A stretch of 64,000 nt of DNA from Lineus longissimus. Lineage: Eukaryota > Nemertea > Pilidiophora > Heteronemertea > Lineidae. The position numbers and the translations under genes were made by a program. The stretch spans positions 23,203,491-23,267,490 of the forward strand of contig NC_088310.1 of the NCBI RefSeq assembly GCF_910592395.1, written 5' to 3'. The notes beneath the pieces were generated by a model. It searched no databases. It was given only the letters and a program-made list of their open reading frames with translations, and was not told the DNA's origin. Positions 26,221 to 36,393 of the stretch are shown in pieces (the first letter of the stretch is position 1; every line of letters begins with the position of its first letter).

Positions 26221-29200
26221 GAGTGTCATCCAAAACAACACACATGACTTTTAGATACAACGTTGCCAGAATCGGAGTTATCATTTAGCGTTATCCTCGT
26301 GAAAAGGCCCATCGCGTTCCGATCTGGTGCGACTTGAAGCAGAGGCCAATGATCAAGTTCCGATCAACAGCAGACGCCACCAGTGTTTAACACCTGATTG
26401 ACTGACAAGACGCCAGCCTTCAATAGTGACAAGATAATCACAGCAGATGTCGCAAGCAATGTCATGAAATGTTGTGAAGCTGTCATAGGGCGGTAACAGG
26501 TGCACAGCCGATGCTCCGCTTATTGATATCGATCGATAGAGTCTGCGGCGAAGAGGAAGTGGCTGTTGCTGATGCTGGGAGACACCGAGCGCGAGTGTGA
26601 TGGCCTCAGCGGAAGCGGCTGTAAAAGGCCAGGCAGAGGGCTCAGGGGTGATGTTGGTAGGTTCCTAGCTGCTTCTGTCAGTGGTGCCGTTCACCCAGCT
26701 CAGTTGGAGGTAGATGGCTGGGTATTGATGATGGTTAGGTTCGGTTGACGCCGAGAAAAGGTAAGTGCGGTGCAATCAGAGCTTTATTCGCCGAGTTTGC
26801 ATGTGATTCCCCCAAGAAGATCGCTCGTTAAAAAACGAGGAACGCGGTTGTTGCTAGTTGACAAAGAGAATCCTCCAAGGGAAGCGACAGTTGAACAAGT
26901 GCAGCTACAGGGCAGACACCGAATCCATTGTTGGCTGTGGGGATGATGCAGTTATGCTGCTGGTTCCATTGCCAAATGCTTTAAAGCAAAAGGCTTCGGG
27001 CTGTTGCTGCCAATGCTGTCCCCGGCTGGTATGTTAAGCTGTTTTGAGAAACAAGGGAGTAGTTGCCAGCGCAGCATTCAAAGCACGAGAGACTGACAAT
27101 AGCCGTAGGTTATTTTTGCAGCCATGCCTACTAGCAATCATGGTTAACTCTATCTATAAATCTAGCGAGGGAGTGATAAAAAGAAACAGCCTTCGAAGCC
27201 GACCAAGAACATTATAAAGTACACCAGTCAGTGAATTATATAATCGTCTCCTTGCCAAACGAAGGCTTCCTCTGAAGGCTACTTTCACAAAAAAAGCATG
27301 AACTACTTCGAATGATTTTTAAGTATCGTACGTCTTACATCTACACTGACTATATAGTGCATTATTAAAGCGATTCTACAGAGCATGCAAAGGTCAGTAA
27401 TTTAAAAATGAATACTGTGGAACGTCATGTGCATATCATTTCGCATACACTGCTACACGTTCAGAATACACATTGTTCCTAATGTGATGTCCAGCAAGGG
27501 AACGGATCAGGAAGAGCATAATCTATGTGCAGGTCGTGATGATTAAACTCAACTATAGAAGTTGGGAATAGATTAATTATTAAACTTATTTTTCATATCG
27601 GTGAGCAGCATAACTGCAAAATTGAAAATTCCTACTCTTAGAACGTATTAGAACTAGTGTGTGTCAGAAAGGTGTGCAACCTCTCTATTGTTCATTTGGT
27701 ACATCTAGTGTAGTCTAGCTCGCAGAATGATACTTGGCTATACCCGTAGTGCCATCTACATTGTACAGTGACTTTGTCTGGCTTAATAATGAGAGCCCTC
27801 GCTTCTTGCTTTGTCTAATTCCGAGAAACCATCGACTCTCAGCCGTCAGTAGCGGTAGATCCAGCTTAAAGTTTGACTGCCCTCTGTCGGTACTTGTTTT
27901 TATCGGAACGACTTCACCAATGACATCACCAGTAACCCTCTATAAGGTAATGATTAATGAATTTCTGCTTTCAGACTGAGCTGAGCATCAACTAGGATAT
28001 TTTTAGCTCTAGTAACGATATTGGGAGATCTGTAATGCCGCGAATGGGAGTTGAACCAATGACTACAGAGGTGACGTGTCTAACCACAGCGCCACTCGGC
28101 AGCTCCAATGACATCTTGATCATGCAATAGGATGTGGGATGCATTAGAACAAGCATTACCGGGCAAAATATATTTATTTGGAAATCTCACCAGCAGTTAG
28201 CAACTCTTAGTCCTTTTTGGTAAGGAAGAGGCATTGTAGTTCGTCTCCAAAACCAATTAGACTTCGCACGATATGTTGTTAGAAGCACGAACCAGTTGTG
28301 CAGATTGTGTCCCTAGATTTTGATATACATGTATCATTACATGTATTTCCTAAGGAAACGTGTCTTTCTTTATAAGAGAGACTTGCATCTGCATCTTCTA
28401 AAGCCAGTGTGACTTTCTATGTGGATAAAAGAAGAGTCAGCCACATTTATGCAGAACGTGTCCCTAGTACTGGAAGAGTAATCAATGATGGTTGGCGTTA
28501 GCCGTATACTAACGGCATCTCATGGGAGTTAATCGCGTTGTTTGCATGCGACTCCGACACATATCTGAGATGAAAGGCCCGACAGCCACCAGAAATGAAC
28601 GTGGGCAAGCTTTTTACCGCTTGAATCATGTAGTTGCAGCTCTATCTTCGTGTGGGGTGTAGGATTGATTGTCCTTTCTATGTGTAAAATCATCCGTAAT
28701 GGTCGAGAAGACGGTCTCAGTAGTCGGACCGTGAGTATGGTAGAGTTAATGAAGACATAATGAGTCAGCAAGCTATTCGTCTTTCTCTAAGGAGGGTTAG
28801 CATACAGCCAAACACTGGTCAATACTTCACTATCATCTTAACTAACTTAGTACACAGCTGGAGAATCGATTGCGGGTAAGCTGCCTGACCAACTGTATGT
28901 TTCGTTATGGAGTACCCATGCTGGTTTGATTCGTTACATAATGGGTATTTCGCCACCAGTAACAATTCAGTTTCAGCAAATTTGCCCGCAAAATTGAACA
29001 GAAATTGTGAAAAACAGATTTTTCGGGTGATCTTTCTCTTTCATGCATATCATGTTGCATAGTTCGCCATTTTTGGGTACTATGTTTGGCTCTGAATTCG
29101 TAAAATTACACTCATCATACATCGATCTTTTCCTTCTCTGCTGATTAGACTGAAACCTTAAACTGTTCATGATGCTAATATCACGGTTATAACAGAATTA

Positions 29201-29543
29201 TAAATTTAGAGCGTCTCCGACAAATCGTTCCTGGATACTTTGTAGTCAGTTTTCTGCGGCCAAGTCGCGGGCATCAGACAGGAGAACTATCGAGCCGCTG
29301 GTAGCACGTGAACACAGGATTTAGGTTACATATACGAGTAGCGCCTTAAGACAAGAAGCTTGTGGTCCTGAAGGAAATCTAGAAACGGTCAACAAACATC
29401 GTAAAATCGAGGCGTGACTAAGGGCATGCAATTAGATTGGCAGTGAGGTAGTTTTACAAACCGCGGCTGCAAACCCTGAGGGCCTGAAGAGGATCCGTGA
29501 AGAACTCAGTTGTATAAGTGTCATGATATTCTATCGTCAGTGG
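26221..29543. other. Intergenic stretch, no supported gene
   Basis: Apart from the tRNA-like segment near 28.1 kb I see no exon, RNA gene or element boundary here. The open frames are short and have no recognisable motifs. Confidence 0.5.
28036..28101 (-). repeat. tRNA-like segment: SINE head or tRNA pseudogene
   Basis: Read on the minus strand, the segment contains TGGCGCTGTGG, which fits an RNA polymerase III A box (TGGCNNNGTGG). About 30 bp further on is GGTTCAACTCC, one mismatch from the B box consensus GGTTCGANTCC. The ends TGCCG and CGGCA can pair as a short acceptor stem. The cloverleaf is imperfect and no clear anticodon loop can be assigned, so a tRNA-derived SINE head or a decayed tRNA is more likely than a working tRNA gene. 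Confidence 0.42.
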
Positions 29544-30022
29544 TTATATCAACCAGATCTTTGTCTGACGTGTATTTATCTTAATACTTAGATCAGAATG
29601 ATCTGTCACTAGTTCTAGAAGTAAGCCATGAACAGCTATTGAGTGTATCACCTGCTCGCCTAGCTTCAGTTTCGCAACCATAGTCCTGTTTACTAACTTC
29701 CTGTGAACGAACGGAACTCTACCTTTTAGTGAACGGCAGTTGACCTTCACCGGTTTCTGAACATGTTCTCTTTTGTGATTATACCTCCAAGATGTAAAAC
29801 ACGAATTTAACGTTGCACCGTAGTTGATTTTGAACATCGCTACGGCATCGTGTGGAGCTGGGAACCAGTATCCCATAAAAGGACGCTTGTGGAGGGGGAA
29901 ATATCAGTTTGTTTGTACTTTAAATGAGACGATGTGCTTGCCGTGTCCCAAATATGCGTCGAATTCCCAGTGTAGAATTGTATATCCAAAAATGGCCATT
30001 TCCAACGAAACCTATTAGTCTT
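29544..30022 (-). pseudogene. LicD pseudogene, C-terminal part
   Basis: The sequence starts at the second TSD copy, reads AAG ACT AAT AGG (KTNR) and continues RWKWPFLDI, STHIWDT. It then needs a one-base shift near 29893-29902 to reach FPLHKRPFMGYWFPAPHD, CRSLKGRVPFVHR and a stop at 29544. The first segment is in phase with block 1 once one TSD copy and the retroelement are removed. A sequencing error in the T/C run could also explain the shift. Confidence 0.78.
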
Positions 30023-30127
30023 CTTCTTCTTCTGCGTTCAGATTTTCATAACCATTATAACCTCAAGTCGTGCGCCGCGACAAAATCGGCTGTTTGTTGC
30101 AGGTCTTCGGCTGTTCCCCATAGCTTA
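30023..30127 (-). pseudogene. Retrotransposon ORF2: displaced C-terminus and 3' tail
   Basis: On the minus strand this reads AAGCTATGGGGAACAGCC..., that is KLWGT, then 16 further codons ending DLRL and a TAA stop. The truncated relative at 25.9-26.2 kb ends KLWGT...GLRL in the same way. Joined to the SLKT end on the other side of the DNA element, with one TTA duplication removed, the codons run on without a gap. After the stop are about 25 bp, then GAACGCAGAAGAAGAAG, the 3' tail. Confidence 0.85.
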
Positions 30128-31097
30128 TGCCCGCCATACACGATCCCATTTTATAGTATAGCAAATGCTATACCATTTTTCGTCCAATTTAATTGGATGC
30201 AAATATTTGCTACCCCGCCGTACACCATCCTAATTATTTCATAGCAAATATTACCTAACATCAAAAATGGGATCGTGTATGGCGGGGTTATAATTTAATG
30301 TAGGATTGACCTTTTATTGGCTAGTAACATCAAATGATTTTAATGTCAAGTGTCATGTCTTGTTCAGTGTATTGTTCTTATGGCCTATATAGGCCCTCGC
30401 ACTTCTAGCTTTGCCATTCGTGACAACAGAATGCCACCAGTACTATCAAAACTGGCTTCGGCGGCTTCTGCAGCCGTTGTACTGTTGGCCGTGGGAGTTT
30501 CTTGACGCAAGAAGAAACGGACGACGAGGAGGAGGCGAAGATAATGAACGCATCCAGATATAAAGGGTTTCGTTACATCAGGGAGGTATTATTAATAATA
30601 CCTCCATGGTTAATAAGGCTGGTTTATACTTCATAGCGATGCGTCGCACGGTCGCACGGGTCGCATTGATCGTTTGCCTGGTCGCCCTGATCGCTGTGAA
30701 ATCGGACATGAGTAGATGACATCATCCGCAACGCACGTAGTACAATTGCGTGCACATCGCGCTATCTAACCTTGATTTATTTCGAGCAATGAACCACGCG
30801 GACAGCCCGGCGCAGGCCAAACCCACAAATTCACGTATGAAGTAGACCCGATAGACACGCGATGCTCGTCGCGCCAAAAGCATGCAGGGTTAATTGTACA
30901 ATAATAATGCTATCCCGACATACACCGTATGATTTTATTGTATAGCATTTAATTGTACAAGAAAAATAGGACAGAACCTATTCGTGTATTTCTTGCTATA
31001 CTAAAAAAATTCGACAAAGTTTCCCGACATACACGGTCCAATAAAATGGTATAGCATTTGCTATACTATAAAATGGGATAGTGTATGGCGGGCATTA
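30125..31097. mobile_element. 967-bp TIR DNA transposon (non-autonomous, PIF/Harbinger-like), TSD TTA
   Basis: The element is 30128-31094. Its ends are inverted repeats of about 51 bp beginning TGCCCGCCATACAC, with about one mismatch, and TTA flanks both ends (30125-30127 and 31095-31097). A 3-bp TTA/TAA duplication is typical of PIF/Harbinger elements. Extra copies of the end motif lie inside: about 30212 and 30263-30287 near the left end, and about 30914 and 31022 near the right end. There is no transposase. The middle is GC-richer and contains inverted GGTTTATACTTCAT-like sequence that could be another nested element. Confidence 0.82.
30582..30605. repeat. Perfect 24-bp palindrome
   Basis: GGAGGTATTATT is followed directly by its exact reverse complement, AATAATACCTCC. 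It lies near the middle of the 967-bp DNA element, where a spacer-less palindrome could mark the join of two inverted ends. Confidence 0.85.
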
Positions 31098-32606
31098 GTC
31101 TTCAGTGACAATGGCTCCGGCCAAAATTTCTGTCTTCTTTTCATCAAGGGACAGTCCTGCAGAATGTGCCTTGGCGTTTGGTCGCCGAGTCCACATTCGC
31201 AGGAAGCAGTTGGATGGAGCCCAAGTCTCTTCAGGTGCCGGTGGAGTTTGCAGTGCCCTGTACGGAGTCGATAGATGGAGTCTTGGCCATTACTGTCAAG
31301 TTGGTGGATGCTGTCTTTCCATGGCTGGTACCCATCAGTGTCGTCTCTCCATTGGTTTTTCAGCTTCGTCTTGAGTAATGTTTTTGATTCCCGGTAGGTC
31401 ATTCTGGTTTCTGTTTGGTGCTGCTTGCTACCTTCCTTCGCCAATTGATCTTCCCGTTCATTTCCTGGTACTCCTACGTGAGCTGCTATCCATTGGAGGA
31501 CTACTCTTCTGTCTTGAAGAAGACTACTTAGGTTCTTCAGTAGATTCTCCGTCAGTTGGTCTGATGTTGCAGCCATAAGGGCCTGTAATGCGGACAGAGA
31601 GTCGGTCAGCAAGACGAGATTGTCTCCTACATCTTCTTGGGTGGTGATCAGATAGTCAGTGGCTGAGGTTAGGGCTTGCATCTCAGCTCTGTAGTTTGAG
31701 CAGAGAATGCCGGATGGTACGGATATGGAGTGGGAGCTTCTATCTTGAAGTTTGATAAAAACACCACTTCCTCCATTGCTAACTGCATTCTGAGATGAGC
31801 CATCTGTATAGACATGTGTCCAGGTACTATGGGGATACTTTCTGTCTATCATCTCGAGGGTGAGTGCCTTCTGGACTTCTGGTGTCTGGGATCCTTTTTG
31901 CTCGAGGCTTGGAACATGGAGCTCTATCTCTGGACGATTACGTTCCCTTGACCAGTTGGAGATTGTGAGGTCTTTGCATAGATCAGGTTCGCTTTCCAGT
32001 ATGTCCTGGTGTTCCTTTTGCAGGGCCTTCGTGATGGTGTTGATGCTCTTGCGTTTCAGCCTCGTCATCGGTTCTTTTCGGAGCACGTGGTGTAGACGAT
32101 GGGTCTTCAACCGATTACTTTTTTCTCCCTGTGTCAGAGTCTTGTATTCTCTTCTTAACTCTAGGGGTTGAATGGCAGCTGTTTTCTCCATGTCCCTAAT
32201 TGGTGTGCTTCGCATTCCTCCAAGGATGATTCTAAGGCCCATATTTTGCACTTTGTCCAGCTTTGCTTTGGTTGTGTCAGATGCAGTTACCCATGTGGCA
32301 GAGGCGTACTCCATGATTGGTCTTACTGCCCCTATATATACTTGTCTGAGGATTTTGGTCGTGGCTCCCCAAGTCGTTCCTGCCAGCTTTTTCATCAGTG
32401 ATAATTTCTTGATAGCCTTTTCCTGGATTGCTTGGATGTGTGGGTTCCATGTTAGGCGCTTGTCTATGGTTCCTCCTAGGAAGACAGTTGATTCCACTTG
32501 GGGTATTGGTTGTGTTCCCATGTGAAGGTTGATTTCTTCCTTCTTCGTTGATAATGAGAAAAGGATGCTGGCCATCATAGCAATGTTGACATCAACGAAC
32601 CACTTT
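31098..32606 (-). pseudogene. Retrotransposon ORF2: thumb, RNase H and CCHC tail
   Basis: This is the longest open piece, about 490 element codons. After the RT thumb (YIGAVRPIMEYASATW) comes an RNase H domain with the full acidic set: VYTDGSS, YRAEMQAL, LTDSLSAL and GNEREDQLAKEG. It removes the RNA template during integration. It is followed by LRTGHC, RHLKRLG and the knuckle CECxxxxQTPRHILQDC. The frame then runs into the DNA element at SLKT; the final residues shown by a naive translation come from that inserted DNA, not from the retrotransposon. Confidence 0.88.
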
Positions 32607-33092
32607 TTTCGCCCAGAGTTCCACTTGGTTTACCATGGTCTGAGATCTCTTGATGGCTGTTGATACATATCGGCAGGCAGTCCAAGCTGCAAGGTCGTCT
32701 GCATGGAGTGTGTTGCCAATGTGTTCTTCAAAGGGTGCTGTGATGGTATCGATGTACACCAAAAAGAGGGTGGGTGAGATACCTCCTCCTTGTGGAACGC
32801 CAACTCTCAAATTCACGAGGTTGCTGGTGGTACCATCAATTTTCACTCTTGCGCTGCGGTTGTGAAGGAAGTTTCGTAGCCAGTTGTGCATTTTCCCTTT
32901 GATTCCTATCTCGAGTAACTTCAGGAGAAGCCCTTCTTTCCAGACCTTGTCAAAAGCCTTCGAAAGATCGAAGAAGACAGCAATGACGTGTTTCTTCTCC
33001 TGGAAGGCATTTTCGATGTCTTGTGCTAGGTAGGCGAGCTGGTCTTCAGTGCTTCTGTGTTGCCTGTATCCAGACTGGGTGTGGTTAAAGGA
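32607..33092 (-). pseudogene. Retrotransposon ORF2: reverse transcriptase catalytic core
   Basis: Motifs in order: SGYRQHRSTEDQL, motif A VFFDLSKAFDKVW (first catalytic Asp), GVPQGGGISPTLF (motif B) and HADDLAAW (motif C with two Asp; His replaces the more usual Tyr or Phe). All three catalytic aspartates are present. The frame breaks near 32607 at an A6 run in GCGAAAAAAGTGG, which looks like a single added A. Confidence 0.85.
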
Positions 33093-34075
33093 GTGATTTG
33101 CTCTCTAGATACCAAATAAGTCTTTTGTTGACGATTCGCTCCATCAGCTTGCCGACACAACTAAGTAGGCTTATAGGTCTGTAGCTCTTCGGGCTTTTCT
33201 TGTCTTTGCCTTTCTTGTGTATAGGAGTGAAGTTGGCCTCTTTCCACTTGGTTGGTACTCGACCAGTCTTCCAGCTGTGATTGAATATCTGGAGGAGTAC
33301 GTTCTTGGCTCCGGATCCGAGGTTTTTTAGCATATCATTGGTAATCTCATCAGGGCCTCGGGCTTTCTTCATCTTTAGTTTTCCTAGGGCTGATTCCAGT
33401 TCTTGGAGGGAAATGGATTCAGTCATGCATGCGTCTGGCTTAGATGTTGTTTTCCCTTTGATTTCTTCCATTTTCTCTCACACCTCTTTTGTGCTCTCCC
33501 TGGTGACTTTGGTTTCACCCTCCTGTTGATAGCTGTGAGCGAGGGCGTTTGCAGCTGCTTTACCAGTCACTAGGCCTCGCTCAGTTTGTAGAGTGATTTT
33601 GGCTCTTTTCCAGTTGTCATCATTCAGAGTTTTGGTTAGTTGCCAAAGTTTTTGTGAGTCTTTCTCCATGTTTAGGGAAGCAGTTTTCTCACTCCAGCTA
33701 GTGCGCATTTGCTGCAACTTTTCCCGGTTGAAAAGTGCTTTAGCTTGGTTATGTTTGGCGACATTTTGGTCTGATGGGTGATTCTCCATTATCTCTCTTG
33801 CTTCACACAGTTGCTTGTCTAGGTTGTCCAGAGCAGTACTCCAATACGGCTTGTGGTCCTTACGTCTCCCTCGTGGTATTGAAAGCTTTGCTGCTTCAAG
33901 TACGGCGGAGTTAAAGACAGCTGCATTTCTGTCAACGTTTCGCTTTGAGAGTATGAGAGACTGTGTTGTCCTGTTGGTCAGTGTTTTGAAGAGAGGCCAG
34001 TTGGCCTTCTTGTAGTTCCAGCTTGGGGGCAGATACTGGTCTTCCTGCTTTGCTTGTTTGCCTATGGTTTGCCTA
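33093..34075 (-). pseudogene. Retrotransposon ORF2: linker and N-terminal reverse transcriptase
   Basis: After the frame change the linker reads PPSWNYKKANWPLF and IPRGRRKDHKPYWS, both usual between endonuclease and RT in this group. The RT begins with KKARGPDEITNDMLKN and FTPIHKKGKDKKSPKSYRPI, then SLLSCVGKLMERIV. An in-frame TGA lies near 33478-33480, and a one-base shift near 33092 (CTTTAACC) moves the frame again. Confidence 0.82.
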
Positions 34076-34835
34076 TGATCACCCTTTGGGTGATTTTCTG
34101 TATATTGTCTGTCGCTATGGCTAGGTCAGGGCTGCTAGTCGATCTCCAGGCTTTTGAGTAGAAGGTCGGTTCATCGTCTGGCTGGTTTATGAGGACCAAC
34201 TGGTTGTCTGTTATCCACTGTTCTACCTCCTCACCCTTTGATTCTAGGTCCTGGTATCCCCAACTTGGTGAGTGGTTGTTGGAGTCTCCGACAGTGATCC
34301 AGTCCTCTGAGTCTGGTGATATGTCGTTCAGCATTGCTTTGTCAGTTGGTGAGTAAAGATTACATACTGTAAAGTTATCCTTTGGTAGGATTAGACTTAC
34401 AGTCAGCGAATCGGTTTCTGCTGTTCCTGATCTTCTGGTTTCTGCTGACGCGATGTTGTTTCTCACAAGTGTAAGCACCCCTCCCTTTGGGCGATTTTCT
34501 CTGTCATGTCTGTAGGATTCATATCCTCTGATAGAGAACCGGTGCGCACTGTTGAGATGCATTTCTTGGATGCAGCATACATCGACTTCGTGGGCCTTGA
34601 GGAAGTGTTGGAGTTCGGTTTTCTTACGTCCTACTCCTTCTGCATTCCATTGCATAATTTTCATCTTGTGACTAGTAGCTTTACTCCGCCCTCCCCCAGT
34701 CACATTGATAGGTACAGAGGTGCCAGTAGCTCGTGGTGGGCCCCCTCGAGGCTGGAGGCCCGGCATCGTCGTTACCTGGCGTTTACCCATAATGACGACA
34801 CCACATCGATCTAAGGTTTGTAGCATGGTTATCAT
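34075..34835 (-). pseudogene. Retrotransposon ORF2: APE-type endonuclease
   Basis: This domain nicks target DNA to prime reverse transcription. Visible motifs in order: MQWNAEGVGRKKTEL (strand with catalytic Asn), CCIQEMHL (metal-binding Glu), GGVLTLVRN, NLYSPTD, GDSNNHSPSWG (Asp/Asn/His) and SSPDLAI. The final DH pair appears as GDHR only after a one-base frame change near 34075-34095, so the domain is interrupted at its end. The same frame stays coding-like upstream of the first ATG, broken by a TAG and a TGA, so the original start may lie further 5'. Confidence 0.85.
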
Positions 34836-34977
34836 CTGCTACGCGTGGACACCCGATTTCTCCCACGCCGTGTCGGCTGGTGTTCTCCGTCTTCGGTGGT
34901 TAGGCTTTGTATGGGGTTCCTCTACCCTTAGGTGGACTGCCTGTCAGGGCACTCGGGCTCCACCTGTCCGCTTAGAT

Positions 34978-35361
34978 TCTTGCCTGCCAAGGCTAACGAG
35001 TGACATCTCCCCGGGTTGGTTTTTTGGAGTGTTCCTTCTCATAGATGCCTTACCGGCCAAGGCTGATCGAGCGGCATCTGCCCGGGTTTTATATCAGAGT
35101 TTTCCATCTCCTAGACTAGTTGCCGGCCAAGGCTAAGGAGGCCAGTCTCCCCCGGAGAACTTTCTCCACTGCCCAAGGTGACTAGTCACTTGTGTGTCTA
35201 GTCGCTTGGGTGTCTAGTTTCCACTAGGCTATGCTGGTGGAGAACTAGATGGCCGTTGGCTCTAGATGAGCACATCCGCCCTGGGTGACTAGTCACCCAC
35301 CTGAGACAGGTGGCACTGGCTTACATGTTACCAGTGGCAGGTAGCTAACCTGACCTGATCC
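34978..35361 (-). repeat. Non-LTR 5' leader with three tandem units and hairpins
   Basis: Three imperfect units of about 60-70 bp share (plus strand) CCAAGGCTRA followed by a CATCTSCCCGGG block: they start near 34980, 35048 and 35110, the last one diverged (CAGTCTCCCCCGG). Further toward the element's 5' end are the perfect 16-bp palindrome GGGTGACTAGTCACCC (35283-35298) and an inverted pair, CACTGG and CCAGTG, around an ACATGT core. Tandem leader units can carry the internal promoter in some non-LTR families; here that is inference. Confidence 0.6.
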
Positions 35362-35869
35362 TAGTCTTTTTTGAATACTTTGAGAAGAGTTTAACTCGAC
35401 TAGCATACTCGACTGTAATGAAATAAGGAGCTAATTAATTGTTCAATGTCTTGCTCAGCTTCTCCATATGTGATTGGTTGACAAAAACGTCTACGTCATC
35501 ATCCCATGGTATGATACCATGGTGACGCCAGCTGCCGAGCAATGTACCGCTGTAGAGGAACCAGGAGATATTCTGAACGGCCATTTCGCTATCAAAAAGG
35601 GTGAGAATGTGAAGGGCAAGCTCCTGCTCGCAGGGTGTCATTCCGCCAGGAAACTCCGCACGGTCGTCTTTGCGCCCACCGGGTCGGTATGCTGTCGACA
35701 TTGGCACTGCCCTTTTGGACGAAAAATACAATACATGTCGTAACTGTTCTGCCTCGGCTCTCCTATATACTGCTTCTGAAATAAACAAACTACGTGACAT
35801 TATGAAAAAGAATGCCACGGCCAGTAACAATAAGAATCCAAACAGTGTTTGGGATGCATTGGAGAGCAT
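35362..35869 (-). pseudogene. LicD pseudogene, N-terminal part
   Basis: This part encodes the membrane anchor, a stem region and the catalytic GTLLGS...PWDDDVDV motif (three consecutive Asp, then Asp two residues on). After the in-frame TAA the same frame continues LAPYFITVEYASRVKLF and SKYSKKT up to the insertion point. That continuation is typical of the family and shows the stop is an acquired defect rather than the natural end. A 3-nt duplication (AAT TAA TTA) could have created the stop. Confidence 0.8.
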
Positions 35870-36393
35870 GCTTATCACTTTTACTCAGTCTCCGGATGCA
35901 CAACGAATCCACAGGTCCACAGTGGTACCGACACTTGAAATGCTATTCCACTCCATGCAACACGGTCTTTATAAGATGTAGCTCCATATTCTCGATGATC
36001 AACATTTATGACTAAAATGACCATGGTTTTGACTAAGCTCTCCGAGATATTGATGAAGTATTTAAAGCAATTTTACCAGCGTAAGCGCAAACGATTCCAC
36101 AAAAAGGGAGCATGCAAAGACGTGAGGACAGTTCCGTCACTGGAAAATATTCTGAACAGAACATGAATTGAAAGCCGTCAAAAATCTATATTTGTTTGCA
36201 AATAATTTGAAGAATGAGAATCATATAACTCACTGGACTGGACTGGACTAATTGAAGATTTCAGACACACACAATAATTGATGTTTTGGCCAATTTAAGT
36301 AAGAATTCCTAACGGCGTCAGAATATCAAAATTGTTGTGTGGCATCTGTCTTTAAATTTTAGAGATCGATAATATAAATGGCCTGGTAACCTG

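Larger units (their letters stand above)
30016..35368 (-). mobile_element. Full-length non-LTR retrotransposon with RNase H (I/jockey-group), TSD TAGTCTT
   Basis: The element spans 30023-35361 on the minus strand, with the 7-bp duplication TAGTCTT at 30016-30022 and 35362-35368. Removing the element plus one duplication rejoins the LicD coding frame exactly. Order from its 5' end: structured leader with three tandem units (about 34978-35170), APE-type endonuclease, linker, reverse transcriptase, RNase H, CCHC tail, short 3' region and a (GAA)n tail. Without the internal DNA element it is about 4.4 kb. It has three frameshifts and at least one in-frame stop in the main reading frame, so it is inactive. 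RNase H points to the I-related group; I do not assign a clade. Confidence 0.88.
29544..35869 (-). pseudogene. LicD-family membrane protein pseudogene, split by a retrotransposon
   Basis: Two minus-strand blocks make one gene. Block 1 (35869-35362) starts MLSNASQTLF, has a hydrophobic anchor at about residues 9-23 and a LicD-type nucleotidyltransferase core at about residues 107-128: GTLLGS, then RHHGIIPWDDDVDV. Block 2 (30022-29544) continues with RWKWPFLDI, FPLHKRPFMGYWFPAPHD and PFVHR, then a stop. LicD proteins transfer phosphocholine or sugar phosphates; eukaryotic relatives include fukutin and FKRP in the Golgi. The coding sequence of about 325 codons shows no intron. Three defects are seen: an in-frame TAA at 35435-35437, the 5.3-kb non-LTR insertion in the codons for KKT-N, and a 1-base deletion near 29893-29902 (before FPLHKR). 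The first ATG at 35869 is preferred over a GTG upstream because it precedes the anchor. Substrate unknown. Confidence 0.82.

Noticed and set aside
31105-31578. Plus-strand open frames opposite the retrotransposon
   Set aside because: They are antisense shadows of the minus-strand ORF2, which has full RNase H and RT motifs. The same applies to plus-strand frames at 31860-32525, 32650-32865, 33281-33529, 33593-33781, 33815-34015, 34506-34814 and 34705-35136.
35474-36015. Plus-strand open frames of 67-103 codons
   Set aside because: Most of this is antisense to the LicD-type coding sequence, whose GTLLGS and WDDD motifs are on the minus strand.
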